Positions 37,153 to 45,959 of a stretch of DNA of 64,000 nt are shown here, piece by piece (position 1 is the first letter of the stretch; every line of letters begins with the position of its first letter). The DNA is from Treponema sp. (lineage in GTDB: Bacteria; Spirochaetota; Spirochaetia; Treponematales; Treponemataceae). The stretch covers positions 16,811-80,810 of the forward strand of contig JAFZRP010000068.1 in assembly GCA_017619795.1 (NCBI GenBank), in the 5' to 3' direction. The translations under genes were made by a program, and so were the position numbers. The notes under the pieces were generated by a model, which saw only the letters and a list, made by a program, of their open reading frames with translations, was not told where the DNA came from and searched no databases.

Positions 37153-38316
37153 TTAGTTTATCCTCCGTTTAATCATCTCTACAAATTCATCAAACAGAAA
37201 ATTAGTATCGTGCGGGCCGCCGCATGCTTCGGGGTGGAACTGCACGCTAAAGGCAGGGATATCTTTATAAGAGATTCCTTCGCAGGTGTTGTCGTTTACA
37301 TTGTAAAAGCTTAAGGTGGCAAACGCTGGAAGAGTGTCTGTTTCTACGGCGTAGCCGTGGTTCTGGCTGGTGATGTAGACGCGGCCGGTTGCTGTGTCTT
37401 TTACCGGATGGTTTCCGCCGCGGTGACCATATTTAAGCTTGCTCGTTTTGCAGCCTCGTGCAAGTGCGAGCATTTGGTGGCCAAGACAGATTCCAAAGAT
37501 TGGCAGCTTGCCAAAATTACAAAGCTTTTGAATCTCCTGAATTATACCTGTATTATCTGCAGGGTCGCCGGGACCATTGCTCAACATAAGTCCATCTGGT
37601 TTAAGCGCGAGGATTTGTTCTGCGGTTGTTTCGCAAGGCACTACAGTTACAGTGCAACCGCGTTTTTCAAGCTCGCGCTGAATGTTTGCTTTTGCACCAA
37701 AATCCCAGAGAACAATGTGCGGTATAGAAGAAGCTGGGGGCGTTGCGGGGGACACCCCTGCAGAGGGGGTAGAGGAAGCCACCGCAGCTTGCGAGGAGGC
37801 TGGAGCGCAGGGGGAGACTTCCCCCTCCTTACAGCTTACTGTTTCTACGGCTTGTTCTATTTTATATTTGCGGATTTTTTCGAGAAGCTCGTCGGTAACA
37901 ACTGGAGTTTCAGTTCCGCTTACAATCATTCCGTTCATTACGCCAGATTCGCGAAGTCGTTTTGTTAAGGCGCGGGTGTCTATTCCGCAGATTCCGACTA
38001 TGTTCTGACTTTTTAAGAAGGAGTCCAGCGTACCGTCGCAGCGGAAGTTTGAAGGAGAGTCGCACAGCTCGCGAACTATGTAGCCGCGTACCCAGCATTT
38101 TTTGCTTTCAAAATCTGTGGGGATTATGCCGTAGTTGCCGATGAGCGGGAAGGTTTGCGTTACAATCTGGCCGAAGTAGCTTGGGTCGGTGAGGGTTTCT
38201 ATGTAGCCTGTCATACCGGTGGTAAAAACTGTTTCGCCGATTGTGGTGCCTGTTGCTCCAATAGAGCTGCCTTTAAAAACAGTGCCGTCTGCAAGAATCA
38301 AATATGCTTTGCTCAT
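37153..38316 (-). CDS. carA: Carbamoyl-phosphate synthase small chain (glutaminase)
   Basis: A 387-residue protein. The N-terminal domain begins AYLILADGTVFKGSSIGA; the glutaminase has the Cys in FGICLGHQMLALA and His/Glu in SVQFHPEACGG. It delivers ammonia from glutamine to CarB for pyrimidine and arginine synthesis. The ATG at 38316 follows GAGGATG by a normal spacing and lies 14 bases past the nadE stop. A Pro/Ala/Ser-rich insert of about 30 residues (encoded at 37725-37832) sits between the two domains. Upstream ORF extension overlaps nadE and is rejected. Confidence 0.93.
   Translation of the reverse strand: MSKAYLILADGTVFKGSSIGATGTTIGETVFTTGMTGYIETLTDPSYFGQIVTQTFPLIGNYGIIPTDFESKKCWVRGYIVRELCDSPSNFRCDGTLDSFLKSQNIVGICGIDTRALTKRLRESGVMNGMIVSGTETPVVTDELLEKIRKYKIEQAVETVSCKEGEVSPCAPASSQAAVASSTPSAGVSPATPPASSIPHIVLWDFGAKANIQRELEKRGCTVTVVPCETTAEQILALKPDGLMLSNGPGDPADNTGIIQEIQKLCNFGKLPIFGICLGHQMLALARGCKTSKLKYGHRGGNHPVKDTATGRVYITSQNHGYAVETDTLPAFATLSFYNVNDNTCEGISYKDIPAFSVQFHPEACGGPHDTNFLFDEFVEMIKRRIN
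37725..37832. repeat. GC-rich repeat insert inside carA
   Basis: An in-frame insert encoding Pro, Ala, Ser and Val residues at the linker between the CarA domains. It contains GGGGGAGACTTCCCCC (about 37809), the exact reverse complement of a motif in the carB N-half insert, plus other G- and C-runs. Base composition is far higher in GC than the flanks. Confidence 0.6.
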
Positions 38317-38330
38317 TTTGACATCCTCAA

Positions 38331-39131
38331 TCATTTTGCTCCCCAGACTGAATAAAGCGGGAGCTCTGGAACAAAGCAAGGCAGCTGAATTATATCGAGC
38401 TTAAACTTGTTTTTCTTCCAGCGCTCAATTATATCTTCGTAGTGAGGGCCTTTTTTATTTTCTCTTATAAGCTCGTTTACTTCGTGATACGTCCAGCCAA
38501 GACTTTCTTCATCAGTTTTGCCACACATTCCGTCGCTTGGCGCCTTGTGCATAATTTCTTTTGGCATGCCGGCATAATCTCCAAGGGCAACTACTTCGTC
38601 CGTTGTAAGCTTGCTGATTGGTGCAAAGCTTCCGGCACTGTCGCCGTAGAAGGTACTGTAGCCCATAACGTCTTCGCTTAAGTTGCAGGTGTTTGCTACC
38701 ATTGCGTTGCCTAAAACTGCGGCAATTCCGTAAAGAGTTGTCATACGGAGTCGGGCAGGAGTGTTTGTTTTATAGTTTGTATAGCTGTAGTCATCAGCAG
38801 GCAGATATTTCTGCAGCTCGTCTGTCAGTCCGTTATATGCATTGTTGATGTTGATTGTGTAATTTTTTATTCCAAGGAAGCTGCAAACCTTCTGGCTGTC
38901 GGCAATATCCTTTTGCTCACCATTTGGAAGCATTACGCCAACAACTCGGTCTTTTCCAAGAGCATCTGTAAGAAGCTTAGCGGTTAGGGCAGAATCCTTT
39001 CCGCCTGAGATTCCGATTACGGTAATTGTTTTGCTGTTCGCATTTGCTGAAAACCAGCCCTGAATCCATTCTATACAGGCCTTATAAACCTGTCCGGCAT
39101 CAAAAGTGTATGAACCTGAAACGTTTGACAT
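38331..39131 (-). CDS. nadE: NAD+ synthetase, ammonia-dependent type
   Basis: A 266-residue single-domain NAD synthetase with the P-loop GISGGKDSALTAKLL and downstream motifs MLPNGEQKDIADS and PISKLTTDEVVALG. It amidates deamido-NAD using ATP and free ammonia, as no glutaminase domain is attached. The ATG at 39131 follows GGAGG by four bases. First gene of the probable nadE-carA-carB(N)-HD-Nudix operon behind an ANTAR-type leader. Cytoplasmic. Confidence 0.92.
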   Translation of the reverse strand: MSNVSGSYTFDAGQVYKACIEWIQGWFSANANSKTITVIGISGGKDSALTAKLLTDALGKDRVVGVMLPNGEQKDIADSQKVCSFLGIKNYTININNAYNGLTDELQKYLPADDYSYTNYKTNTPARLRMTTLYGIAAVLGNAMVANTCNLSEDVMGYSTFYGDSAGSFAPISKLTTDEVVALGDYAGMPKEIMHKAPSDGMCGKTDEESLGWTYHEVNELIRENKKGPHYEDIIERWKKNKFKLDIIQLPCFVPELPLYSVWGAK

Positions 39132-39140
39132 GCGACCTCC

Positions 39141-39250
39141 AAAAAAAACGCTCATTCCATTTACCGAAAAATCCGGAAAATCGAATGAGCGCCTTTGCTC
39201 TTTAATAGAATTATTATGGTAGTTATAAAGCTTTGGTGGAGTTGTGTCAA
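39141..39250 (-). promoter_or_regulatory. ANTAR-type leader of nadE-carA-carB operon
   Basis: Promoter TTGACA (39250-39245), 17-bp spacer, TATAAC (39227-39222); start near 39214. Hairpin GAGC-AAAGGC-GCTC (39200-39187) has four perfect pairs and loop A1, G4. Terminator pairs CGCTCATTC (39191-39183) with GAATGAGCG (39157-39149), with an inner CCG/CGG hairpin, then eight T. A weak upstream candidate P1 (TAAT-AATTCT-ATTA) has A1 but not G4. Confidence 0.75.
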
Positions 39251-39282
39251 GAATGTATTATTGATGTAAAAAAGCTGTGTTA

Positions 39283-39387
39283 TTGACAATTTCGGTCCTA
39301 ATCGGTAAAACTGAGTTATAAGACAAAGAGGTCGTAGATATTTTTCTGGTGCATTTTTGCGCGGAAATATGTCCACGACCTTTTTTT
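39283..39387 (+). promoter_or_regulatory. ANTAR-type leader of dapF-dapL
   Basis: Promoter TTGACA (39283-39288), 17-bp spacer, TAAAAC (weak), start near 39318. Hairpin GAC-AAAGAG-GTC (39322-39333) with loop A1, G4; two more pairs form beyond one mismatch. Terminator pairs AGGTCGT (39329-39335) with ACGACCT (39375-39381) around an inner GTGC-ATTTTT-GCGC hairpin, followed by a T run. Divergent from the nadE leader. Confidence 0.72.
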
Positions 39388-39410
39388 ATGCAGGAGGTTT
39401 TATTAGTTCT

Positions 39411-40295
39411 ATGAAGTTTACTAAAATGCACGGCTGCGGAAATGATTATATTTATTTTGACTGCACGGACAGCTCTAAAGGTGTGATTGATGATGAAAAG
39501 GCAGCTGCAATTGCTCTTTCAGACAGGCATTTTGGAATTGGCGGCGACGGAATCATCCTGATAAAAAAAGGTAAAAAAGCTGATTTTGAAATGGTTATGT
39601 ACAATGCAGACGGAAGCCGAAGTCAGATGTGCGGAAACGGAATCCGTTGCGTGGGAAAATATGTTTACGATGCCAGCCTTACAGATAAGCGCGAGTTTAC
39701 TGTTGAATCTATGGGGGCGGTAAAGGTTTTGACCGTAGTTGAAGGTAAGCCCGGAGATAAGGTTACCCGCCTTTCTGTCGATATGGGAAGCCCGATTCTT
39801 GAACCCGCAAAGATTCCTGTAGCAGCTTCTGCACTTGTCCCGGAAGGGCTCAAGAATGGTCACGTTATAATGCACCCGCTTACAATCGACGGCAAAGAAT
39901 ATAAGATTACGTGCGTTTCTATGGGGAATCCTCACGCAGTTGTATTTATTGATAAAAAGCCTTCTGAGTTTCCTGTTTGCGAGGTTGGGCCGCTTTTTGA
40001 ACACGACAGCTTTTTCCCGGAGCGCACAAACACTGAGTTTGCTTTTGTGGAAAACAGGCGCACAATCTGGATGCGGGTTTGGGAACGTGGAACAGGAGAA
40101 ACACTTGCGTGTGGAACCGGAACTTGTGCAACAGTTGTTGCGGCAATATTAAACGGACTTGTTGATGCAGGAGAAAAAATTACTGTTCATCTTCTTGGCG
40201 GAGACTTGCAGATAGAGTGGAGCGGTAAAGAGGGTGAAAGTGTATTTATGACTGGGCCGGCAGAGACAGTGTTTACTGGTGAAATAAAATTATGA
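39411..40295 (+). CDS. dapF: Diaminopimelate epimerase
   Basis: A 294-residue enzyme interconverting LL- and meso-diaminopimelate for lysine synthesis. It starts [17 protein letters not shown]. The two catalytic cysteines are in [12 protein letters not shown] and [10 protein letters not shown]. The ATG at 39411 is the natural family start, although the AGGAGG at 39392 is 13 bases away; no better in-frame start exists. It overlaps the downstream dapL upstream region and shares its ANTAR-type leader. Cytoplasmic. Confidence 0.94.
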   Translation: MKFTKMHGCGNDYIYFDCTDSSKGVIDDEKAAAIALSDRHFGIGGDGIILIKKGKKADFEMVMYNADGSRSQMCGNGIRCVGKYVYDASLTDKREFTVESMGAVKVLTVVEGKPGDKVTRLSVDMGSPILEPAKIPVAASALVPEGLKNGHVIMHPLTIDGKEYKITCVSMGNPHAVVFIDKKPSEFPVCEVGPLFEHDSFFPERTNTEFAFVENRRTIWMRVWERGTGETLACGTGTCATVVAAILNGLVDAGEKITVHLLGGDLQIEWSGKEGESVFMTGPAETVFTGEIKL

Positions 40296-40330
40296 CCGTT
40301 TATCGGTTTTTTAAGGAGTGTAAAACCGCT

Positions 40331-41530
40331 ATGAAAATAAACAAAAACTTTTTAGATCTGGAAGCGAGTTATCTTTTTTCTACTGTTGGTAGAAAAACCC
40401 GTGAGTTTATTGCGGCTCATCCGGATTCAGATGTTATAAAGCTTTCAATTGGTGATGTAACCCGCCCGATTTGTCCTGCAGTAATTGAAGCAATGCATAA
40501 GGCTGTTGATGAAATGGCTGAGGAGAAAACGTTCCGTGGATATCCGCCGGAGCAGGGCTACGAGTTTATTCTTGATGCTATCCTTCGCTGCGACTATACC
40601 GAACGTGGAATTAGCCTGCAGCGCGATGAGATTTTCCTTTCAGATGGTGCAAAATCTGACTGCGGAAATATAGGTGATATTTTTGATACTGACAATACAG
40701 TTGCAATCTGCGACCCGGTTTATCCTGTTTATATAGATACAAATGTTATGAATGGTCGCGGCAAAAACATCATCATTATGCCATGCGGCGAAGAAACAAA
40801 TTTTTTGCCGGAACTTCCAAAAGAGGGCGATAAGGTTGCAGACATAATCTATCTTTGCTTCCCGAACAACCCGACTGGAACTGTTGCACCAAAAAGCTAC
40901 CTTAAAAAATGGGTTGATTATGCAAATGCACATCACAGTCTTATTCTTTTTGATTCTGCTTACGAAGCTTTTGTAACAGAACCGGATATCCCTCGTTCAA
41001 TTTACGAAATTGAAGGTGCTAAGACTTGTGCAATTGAGCTTCGTTCTTTTTCTAAGACAGCTGGTTTTACAGGCTTACGCTGCGGTTACACAGTTGTTCC
41101 TCACGATTTAGTTTTTGACGGTACTGAGCTGAATGCTCTGTGGATGCGCCGTCAGTCAACAAAGTTCAACGGAGTTTCGTATATTACACAGCGTGCGGCA
41201 GAGGCTGTTTACTCAAAGGAAGGACAAAAGCAGATTCAGGAAAATCTTTCGTTCTATCGTGAAAATGCGCGCCTTATTTATGAAGGAGTTACCGCTGCAG
41301 GCTTTAAGGCCTTTGGTGGTAAAAACTCACCGTATGTCTGGCTGCAGATTCCAGAAGGTTATACAAGCTGGAGCTTCTTTGATGAACTTTTGGATAAGTG
41401 TCAGGTTGTTGGAACGCCGGGAAGTGGCTTTGGAAAGAAGGGTGAAGGCTACCTGAGGCTTACAGGCTTTGGTAGCAGAGAGCGAACTATAGAAGCTATT
41501 GAACGCATTAAAAAATATTTTGGAAAATAA
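40331..41530 (+). CDS. dapL: LL-diaminopimelate aminotransferase
   Basis: A 399-residue fold-type I PLP enzyme that makes LL-diaminopimelate directly from tetrahydrodipicolinate and glutamate. Family features include [34 protein letters not shown] and the PLP lysine in [19 protein letters not shown] chose the ATG at 40331, which matches the family N-terminus and has AAGGAG upstream. An ATG at 40292 overlaps the dapF stop but adds unrelated residues. Using glutamate as amino donor ties it to nitrogen status. Cytoplasmic. Confidence 0.93.
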   Translation: MKINKNFLDLEASYLFSTVGRKTREFIAAHPDSDVIKLSIGDVTRPICPAVIEAMHKAVDEMAEEKTFRGYPPEQGYEFILDAILRCDYTERGISLQRDEIFLSDGAKSDCGNIGDIFDTDNTVAICDPVYPVYIDTNVMNGRGKNIIIMPCGEETNFLPELPKEGDKVADIIYLCFPNNPTGTVAPKSYLKKWVDYANAHHSLILFDSAYEAFVTEPDIPRSIYEIEGAKTCAIELRSFSKTAGFTGLRCGYTVVPHDLVFDGTELNALWMRRQSTKFNGVSYITQRAAEAVYSKEGQKQIQENLSFYRENARLIYEGVTAAGFKAFGGKNSPYVWLQIPEGYTSWSFFDELLDKCQVVGTPGSGFGKKGEGYLRLTGFGSRERTIEAIERIKKYFGK

Positions 41531-41532
41531 AA

Positions 41533-41567
41533 AAATGGCTGTCCAGAAAATGGACAGCCATTTTTTT
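41533..41567. terminator. Bidirectional terminator between dapL and cysK
   Basis: AAATGGCTGTCC (41533-41544) pairs with GGACAGCCATTT (41552-41563), 12 pairs and a 7-base loop, with A run before and T run after. It can terminate both convergent genes. Confidence 0.9.
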
Positions 41568-41582
41568 ATGATTTAGTAATCA

Positions 41583-42521
41583 TTAGTTATCACTGAAAAG
41601 TGGTGTTGAAAGGTAGCGGTCGCCTGAATCTGGCAAAAGAACTACAATGTTCTTTCCTTTATTTTCAGGGCGCTTTGCAAGAATGCTTGCTGCTTTAAGA
41701 GCGGCACCACTTGAAATACCAACAAGAATACCTTCACTACGGGCAAATGCTCGGCCTTCTGTAAAGGCATCTTCGTTTTCAATAGGGATAATTTCATCAT
41801 AAATCTTTGTGTTAAGAACATCTGGTACAAAGCCTGCGCCAATTCCCTGAATCTTGTGAGCACCTGCTGTTCCCTTTGAAAGAACAGGGCTTGTAGCTGG
41901 TTCAACTGCAACAATCTTTACGTTTGGATTCTGTGATTTAAGATATTCACCAACACCTGTCAAAGTACCACCAGTTCCTACACCGGCCACAAAAATATCT
42001 ACCTTGCCATCTGTCTGTTCCCAGATTTCAGGACCAGTTGTTTTCTTATGAACTGCTGGGTTAGCAGGATTTACAAACTGTCCAAGAATAATGCTTCCCG
42101 GTGTTGATTTCTGGAGCTCTTCTGCCTTAGCAATTGCTCCCTTCATTCCTTTTGCTCCTTCTGTAAGAACAAGCTCTGCACCGTAAGCTTTAAGAAGATT
42201 GCGGCGTTCAACACTCATTGTTTCTGGCAGTGTGAGAACAGCCTTGTAGCCTTTTGCAGCTGCAACCGATGCAAGTCCAATACCAGTGTTTCCAGAGGTT
42301 GGTTCGATGATTGTAGCACCAGGTTTTAAGATTCCCTTCTGCTCAGCATCTTCAATCATTGCAAGCGCGATTCTGTCTTTTACGCTTCCAGCCGGATTCA
42401 AATATTCAAGCTTTGCAAGGATTGTTGCGTCTTTTATTCCTGCTGTTTTTGAATAACCGTTTAACTGTAAAAGTGGTGTTTTTCCAATTAATTCCAATGC
42501 ACTCTGTTTGATGTTTGCCAT
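41583..42521 (-). CDS. cysK: Cysteine synthase A (O-acetylserine sulfhydrylase)
   Basis: A 312-residue PLP enzyme forming cysteine from O-acetylserine and sulfide. The PLP lysine is in [13 protein letters not shown]; the substrate loop is [12 protein letters not shown] and the phosphate-binding loop [12 protein letters not shown] strong AAGGAG precedes the ATG. A TTGACA-N17-TATCTT promoter is overlapped by palindromic operators (42573-42631), suggesting repression by an Rrf2/CymR-like sulfur regulator. Unlike its neighbours it has no hexaloop-terminator leader. Confidence 0.95.
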   Translation of the reverse strand: MANIKQSALELIGKTPLLQLNGYSKTAGIKDATILAKLEYLNPAGSVKDRIALAMIEDAEQKGILKPGATIIEPTSGNTGIGLASVAAAKGYKAVLTLPETMSVERRNLLKAYGAELVLTEGAKGMKGAIAKAEELQKSTPGSIILGQFVNPANPAVHKKTTGPEIWEQTDGKVDIFVAGVGTGGTLTGVGEYLKSQNPNVKIVAVEPATSPVLSKGTAGAHKIQGIGAGFVPDVLNTKIYDEIIPIENEDAFTEGRAFARSEGILVGISSGAALKAASILAKRPENKGKNIVVLLPDSGDRYLSTPLFSDN

Positions 42522-42572
42522 AATAATCTCCTTTTTATTATTGCCGTGTTACTGCGACAATTTAGTTTTTTA

Positions 42573-42631
42573 TTACCTAGTTGGTTGATAGGATAAAGAT
42601 ACTATGTATTACCTACTATGTCAATAGGTAT
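42573..42631. promoter_or_regulatory. Two palindromic operators over the cysK promoter
   Basis: Two related inverted repeats: TTACCTA-N9-TAGGATAA (42573-42596) and TTACCTA-N9-TAGGTA (42609-42630), centres about 35 bp apart. The second covers the cysK -35 box TTGACA and the first lies near the start site. CCTA...TAGG dyads resemble Rrf2/CymR/IscR-type sites. pheA is transcribed divergently from the same gap, so it could also be affected. Confidence 0.6.
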
Positions 42632-42690
42632 TTGTGTTTTTTTCAAAGAATATATTGATTTTTTCACATAAATCATTATTCTGTATACCA

Positions 42691-43542
42691 ATGATTTTGA
42701 CAAGTTCAAATAATTCGAAAAAAAGAATTGCCTATAACGGTATTGAAGGGGCATTTGCAAGTATAGCTGCCCGAAAAATCTTTCCAGATGATACTCTCGT
42801 TTCTTTTCAGGATTTCAGAAGTGCGTATCAGGCAGTAGAAAAAGGTAAGTGTGATTTTGCGGTTCTTCCTATAGAAAACAGCTTTGCGGGCGAAGTAAGC
42901 CAGGTTAGTGACCTTATGTTTCACGGTTCACTTTTTATTACTGAGGTTTACGAGCTTACTGTTGTACAGAATCTGCTTGGTGTAAAAGGAACTACTATTG
43001 ATTCTATAAAATCGGTTGTAAGTCATCCGCATGCACTCGAACAATGCAGTGAGTTTATTCGCGAGCACGGCTACCAGGTGGTACACGCAAGCAATACGGC
43101 GCTCGGTGCAAAACAGGTTGCAGATCAGAACGACATCACTCTTGGTGCTATTGCAAGTATTGAAACTGCTAAGCTTTATAACCTTGAAGTGCTTGAAGAA
43201 AACATAAACGAAAGCGAAGACAACAGAACCCGCTTTGCAGTTTTTTCCCGCTATAAAAAAGAAGAAGAAGAGCGCAAGGATGATGATTATTTTATCATGA
43301 TGTTTACAGTGGCAAACCAGTCCGGTTCGCTTGCAAAGGCGCTCAATGTAATTGGTGACCACGGCTTTAATATGACGGAACTTAGAAGCCGACCACAGAG
43401 AAGGCTTGCGTGGGAATATTACTTTTTTGTAGAAGCTCAGGGCTCACTGCTTTCGGAAGAGGGCAGGACAATGGTCGGCGAGCTTTCAGAAAAGTGCGAA
43501 CTTTTGAAAATCTTGGGTTCGTATCAGATAAAGGTCGTATAA
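42691..43542 (+). CDS. pheA: Prephenate dehydratase with ACT domain
   Basis: A 283-residue monofunctional enzyme making phenylpyruvate. The catalytic part includes AYNGIEGAFAS, LPIENSFAGEV and the essential TRF in EDNRTRFAVFS (residues near 200). The C-terminal ACT domain has NQSGSLAKALNVIGDHGFNMTELRSRP, where phenylalanine feedback would bind. The ATG at 42691 is chosen, with only a weak ribosome site; a GTG at 42634 would begin just past the second operator. No ANTAR-type leader. Confidence 0.88.
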   Translation: MILTSSNNSKKRIAYNGIEGAFASIAARKIFPDDTLVSFQDFRSAYQAVEKGKCDFAVLPIENSFAGEVSQVSDLMFHGSLFITEVYELTVVQNLLGVKGTTIDSIKSVVSHPHALEQCSEFIREHGYQVVHASNTALGAKQVADQNDITLGAIASIETAKLYNLEVLEENINESEDNRTRFAVFSRYKKEEEERKDDDYFIMMFTVANQSGSLAKALNVIGDHGFNMTELRSRPQRRLAWEYYFFVEAQGSLLSEEGRTMVGELSEKCELLKILGSYQIKVV

Positions 43543-43572
43543 AAAAAACATAAAATATTTTTTATTCCGCTA

Positions 43573-43738
43573 TTGACTTTTTTTTAGCGAAAATGTATAA
43601 CAACAATATCAAACGGCAATGAGGTCGCAGGAATTATGTTCTTGCGACCTTTTTGTTTTTTATAACACTGTAATTTAGCAAAGGCGCTGTATTTTTTCTG
43701 GAGGACGCTCCGGAAAGCATACAGCGCCTTTTATTTTT
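43573..43738 (+). promoter_or_regulatory. Tandem ANTAR-type leaders and two terminators of glnN
   Basis: Promoter TTGACT (43573-43578), 17-bp spacer, extended TG-TATAAC (43596-43601). Unit 1: hairpin CGGC-AATGAG-GTCG (43614-43627), terminator AGGTCGCA (43622-43629) with TGCGACCT (43643-43650) and T run. Unit 2: hairpin AGC-AAAGGC-GCT (43677-43688), terminator AAAGGCGCTGTA (43680-43691) with TACAGCGCCTTT (43720-43731), enclosing CTGGAG-GACG-CTCCGG. Both loops have A1 and G4. Two attenuators in series imply tight control. Confidence 0.8.
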
Positions 43739-43752
43739 TCAGGAGGATTAAA

Positions 43753-45858
43753 ATGGACGAAGTAACCCCTATTTTTGGTGAAAACGTTTTTAATGAAACA
43801 GTTATGAAAGCACGCTTGCCTAAGGAAACTTACAAGCAGCTTATGAAAACTATTGAAGGTGGCGAAAAGCTTGATGCATCAGTTGCTACTGTTGTTGCAA
43901 ATGCAATGAAAGACTGGGCAATTGAAAAAGGTGCTACTCATTATACACACTGGTTCCAGCCGCTCACAGGTATTACTGCCGAAAAACACGACAGCTTTAT
44001 TGAGCCTGTAGACGGTGGACGAGTAATTATGGAGTTCAGCGGAAAAGAGCTTGTTCAGGGTGAGCCGGATGCTTCTTCTTTCCCAAGTGGTGGAATTAGA
44101 GCAACTTTCGAAGCCCGCGGTTATACAGCCTGGGATCCAACTTCGTATGCATTTATTAAAGATGGAACCCTTTGTATTCCAACTGCTTTCTGTTCTTATA
44201 CAGGAGAAGCTCTTGATAAAAAGACTCCGTTGCTCCGTTCTATGCAGGCAATCAGCAAACAGGCTGTTCGCGTGCTCAAGCTTTTCGAAGGCAATGAGAA
44301 TGTTACAAGCGTAAAAACAACTGTTGGTCCAGAGCAGGAATACTTCCTTGTAGACAAGAGTGTTTACGACAAACGTGAAGACTTAATCTATACAGGCCGT
44401 ACACTGTTTGGTGCAAAGGCTCCAAAAGGACAGGAGCTTGAGGATCACTACTTTGGTATGATTAAACCACGTGTTCAGGAATATATGAAGGATTTGAACC
44501 GTGAGCTCTGGAAGCTTGGAATTCTTGCTAAAACAGAACATAACGAAGTTGCTCCAGCTCAGCACGAGCTTGCTCCAATCTTCAGTACAACAAACCTTGC
44601 CTGTGATCACAACCAGCTTACAATGGAAATGATGAGAAAGGTTGCCTCTCGCCATGGAATGGTTTGTCTTTTGCACGAAAAACCTTTTGCTGGTGTAAAC
44701 GGCAGCGGTAAACATAACAACTGGTCTATTTCCACAAATACTGGAAAGAACCTTCTTGATCCTGGTGCAACACCTGACCAGAATGCACAGTTCCTCCTCT
44801 TCCTCTGTGCAATTATTAAGGCTGTTGACGAGTATCAGGATTTGTTGAGAATCTCTGTTGCTTCAGCCGGAAACGATCACCGTCTTGGAGCTAACGAGGC
44901 ACCTCCAGCAATCATCTCTATCTTCTTAGGAGATGAGCTTAGTGCTATCCTTGAATGCCTTGAACAGGGCAAGCCTTACGGCAAGCACGAAAAAGAAAAA
45001 ATGCAGATTGGTGTTACTGTTCTTCCTGAGTTCAGCAAGGATACAACAGACCGAAACAGAACATCACCATTTGCCTTTACCGGCAACAAGTTCGAGTTCC
45101 GTATGCTCGGTTCTAACGAATCAATCGCCTGCGCAAACGTATTCTTAAATACTGTTGTTGCAGAAGAGCTCAGCCAGTTTGCAGATATCCTTGAAAAAGC
45201 AAAAGACTTCAAGGGTGCGCTCCACGATTTGATTTTGAAAACTATCAAAGAGCACAAGAGAATTATCTTCAACGGCAACGGTTATGATGATTCCTGGATT
45301 AAAGAAGCTGAAAAACGCGGTCTTTACAATCTTAAATCTACACCGGAAGCTCTTGTTCATATTCTTGATGAAAAGAACGTTAAGGTTTTTGAAAAGTTTG
45401 GTGTTTACAGCAAGGTTGAGCTTACAAGCCGCTTTGAGATTCACAACGAAAACTATTCAAAAATTATCAATATTGAAGCTGAAACTATGCTTGAAATGGC
45501 TAAGAAAGATATTCTGCCAACAGCAAGCAAGTATGCTAACAAACTGGCTGAAACTATCGGTTTGAAAAAAGCTGCCTGCGGTGAATGTGATTCAACTTAC
45601 GAAAGTGCAATGCTTAAAAAGGTTTCCTGCCTTACAACTTGTATCTACAACAAGACAGAGAAGCTTGAGCAGGCTGTTATGCAGGCAAAGCAGGTTGCCG
45701 AATCCGGTGATTCAAGCAAGACTGCATTCTTCTACCGCGAGCAGGTTTTTGCGGCAATGAACGAACTGCGTCTGTGCGCCGACGAGCTTGAAACTGTCAC
45801 ACCAAAAGAGATGTGGCCGTTCCCAAGCTACGGTGACTTGTTGTTCAGCGTAAGATAA
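43753..45858 (+). CDS. glnN: Glutamine synthetase type III
   Basis: A 701-residue GSIII, the large hexameric class found in Bacteroides, cyanobacteria and rumen bacteria. N-terminal GSIII-specific region ends [19 protein letters not shown]. Catalytic motifs are [45 protein letters not shown] and [18 protein letters not shown]. It is the main ammonia-assimilating candidate, followed directly by the ammonium transporter. AGGAGG precedes the ATG just after the second leader terminator. Cytoplasmic. Confidence 0.96.
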   Translation: MDEVTPIFGENVFNETVMKARLPKETYKQLMKTIEGGEKLDASVATVVANAMKDWAIEKGATHYTHWFQPLTGITAEKHDSFIEPVDGGRVIMEFSGKELVQGEPDASSFPSGGIRATFEARGYTAWDPTSYAFIKDGTLCIPTAFCSYTGEALDKKTPLLRSMQAISKQAVRVLKLFEGNENVTSVKTTVGPEQEYFLVDKSVYDKREDLIYTGRTLFGAKAPKGQELEDHYFGMIKPRVQEYMKDLNRELWKLGILAKTEHNEVAPAQHELAPIFSTTNLACDHNQLTMEMMRKVASRHGMVCLLHEKPFAGVNGSGKHNNWSISTNTGKNLLDPGATPDQNAQFLLFLCAIIKAVDEYQDLLRISVASAGNDHRLGANEAPPAIISIFLGDELSAILECLEQGKPYGKHEKEKMQIGVTVLPEFSKDTTDRNRTSPFAFTGNKFEFRMLGSNESIACANVFLNTVVAEELSQFADILEKAKDFKGALHDLILKTIKEHKRIIFNGNGYDDSWIKEAEKRGLYNLKSTPEALVHILDEKNVKVFEKFGVYSKVELTSRFEIHNENYSKIINIEAETMLEMAKKDILPTASKYANKLAETIGLKKAACGECDSTYESAMLKKVSCLTTCIYNKTEKLEQAVMQAKQVAESGDSSKTAFFYREQVFAAMNELRLCADELETVTPKEMWPFPSYGDLLFSVR

Positions 45859-45862
45859 AAAA

Positions 45863-45947
45863 TTGTATTACCACGAAGAGAGTTTATAAAAAATTATTTT
45901 TGGCAAAGGTGCCGCGTTTTCTGAGAAGGATACGCGGCATTTTTTTT
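45863..45947 (+). promoter_or_regulatory. ANTAR-type leader of amtB-PII
   Basis: Promoter TTGTAT (45863-45868), 16-bp spacer, TATAAA (45885-45890). Hairpin GGC-AAAGGT-GCC (45902-45913), perfect three-pair stem with a wobble beyond, loop A1 and G4. Terminator TGCCGCGT (45910-45917) with ACGCGGCA (45932-45939) and eight T; the ribosome site GGAGG follows at once. Could also end the glnN transcript. Confidence 0.75.
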
Positions 45948-45959
45948 GGAGGTTTTATT

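Noticed and set aside
44383..44715. Minus-strand frames within glnN and similar frames in purA and glmS
   Set aside because: Antisense shadows of strongly conserved genes with no start context.
45863..45947. Simple glnN terminator with no regulatory role
   Set aside because: Considered likely at first, but the GGC-AAAGGT-GCC hairpin and the promoter just upstream match the other seven leaders; it may do both jobs.
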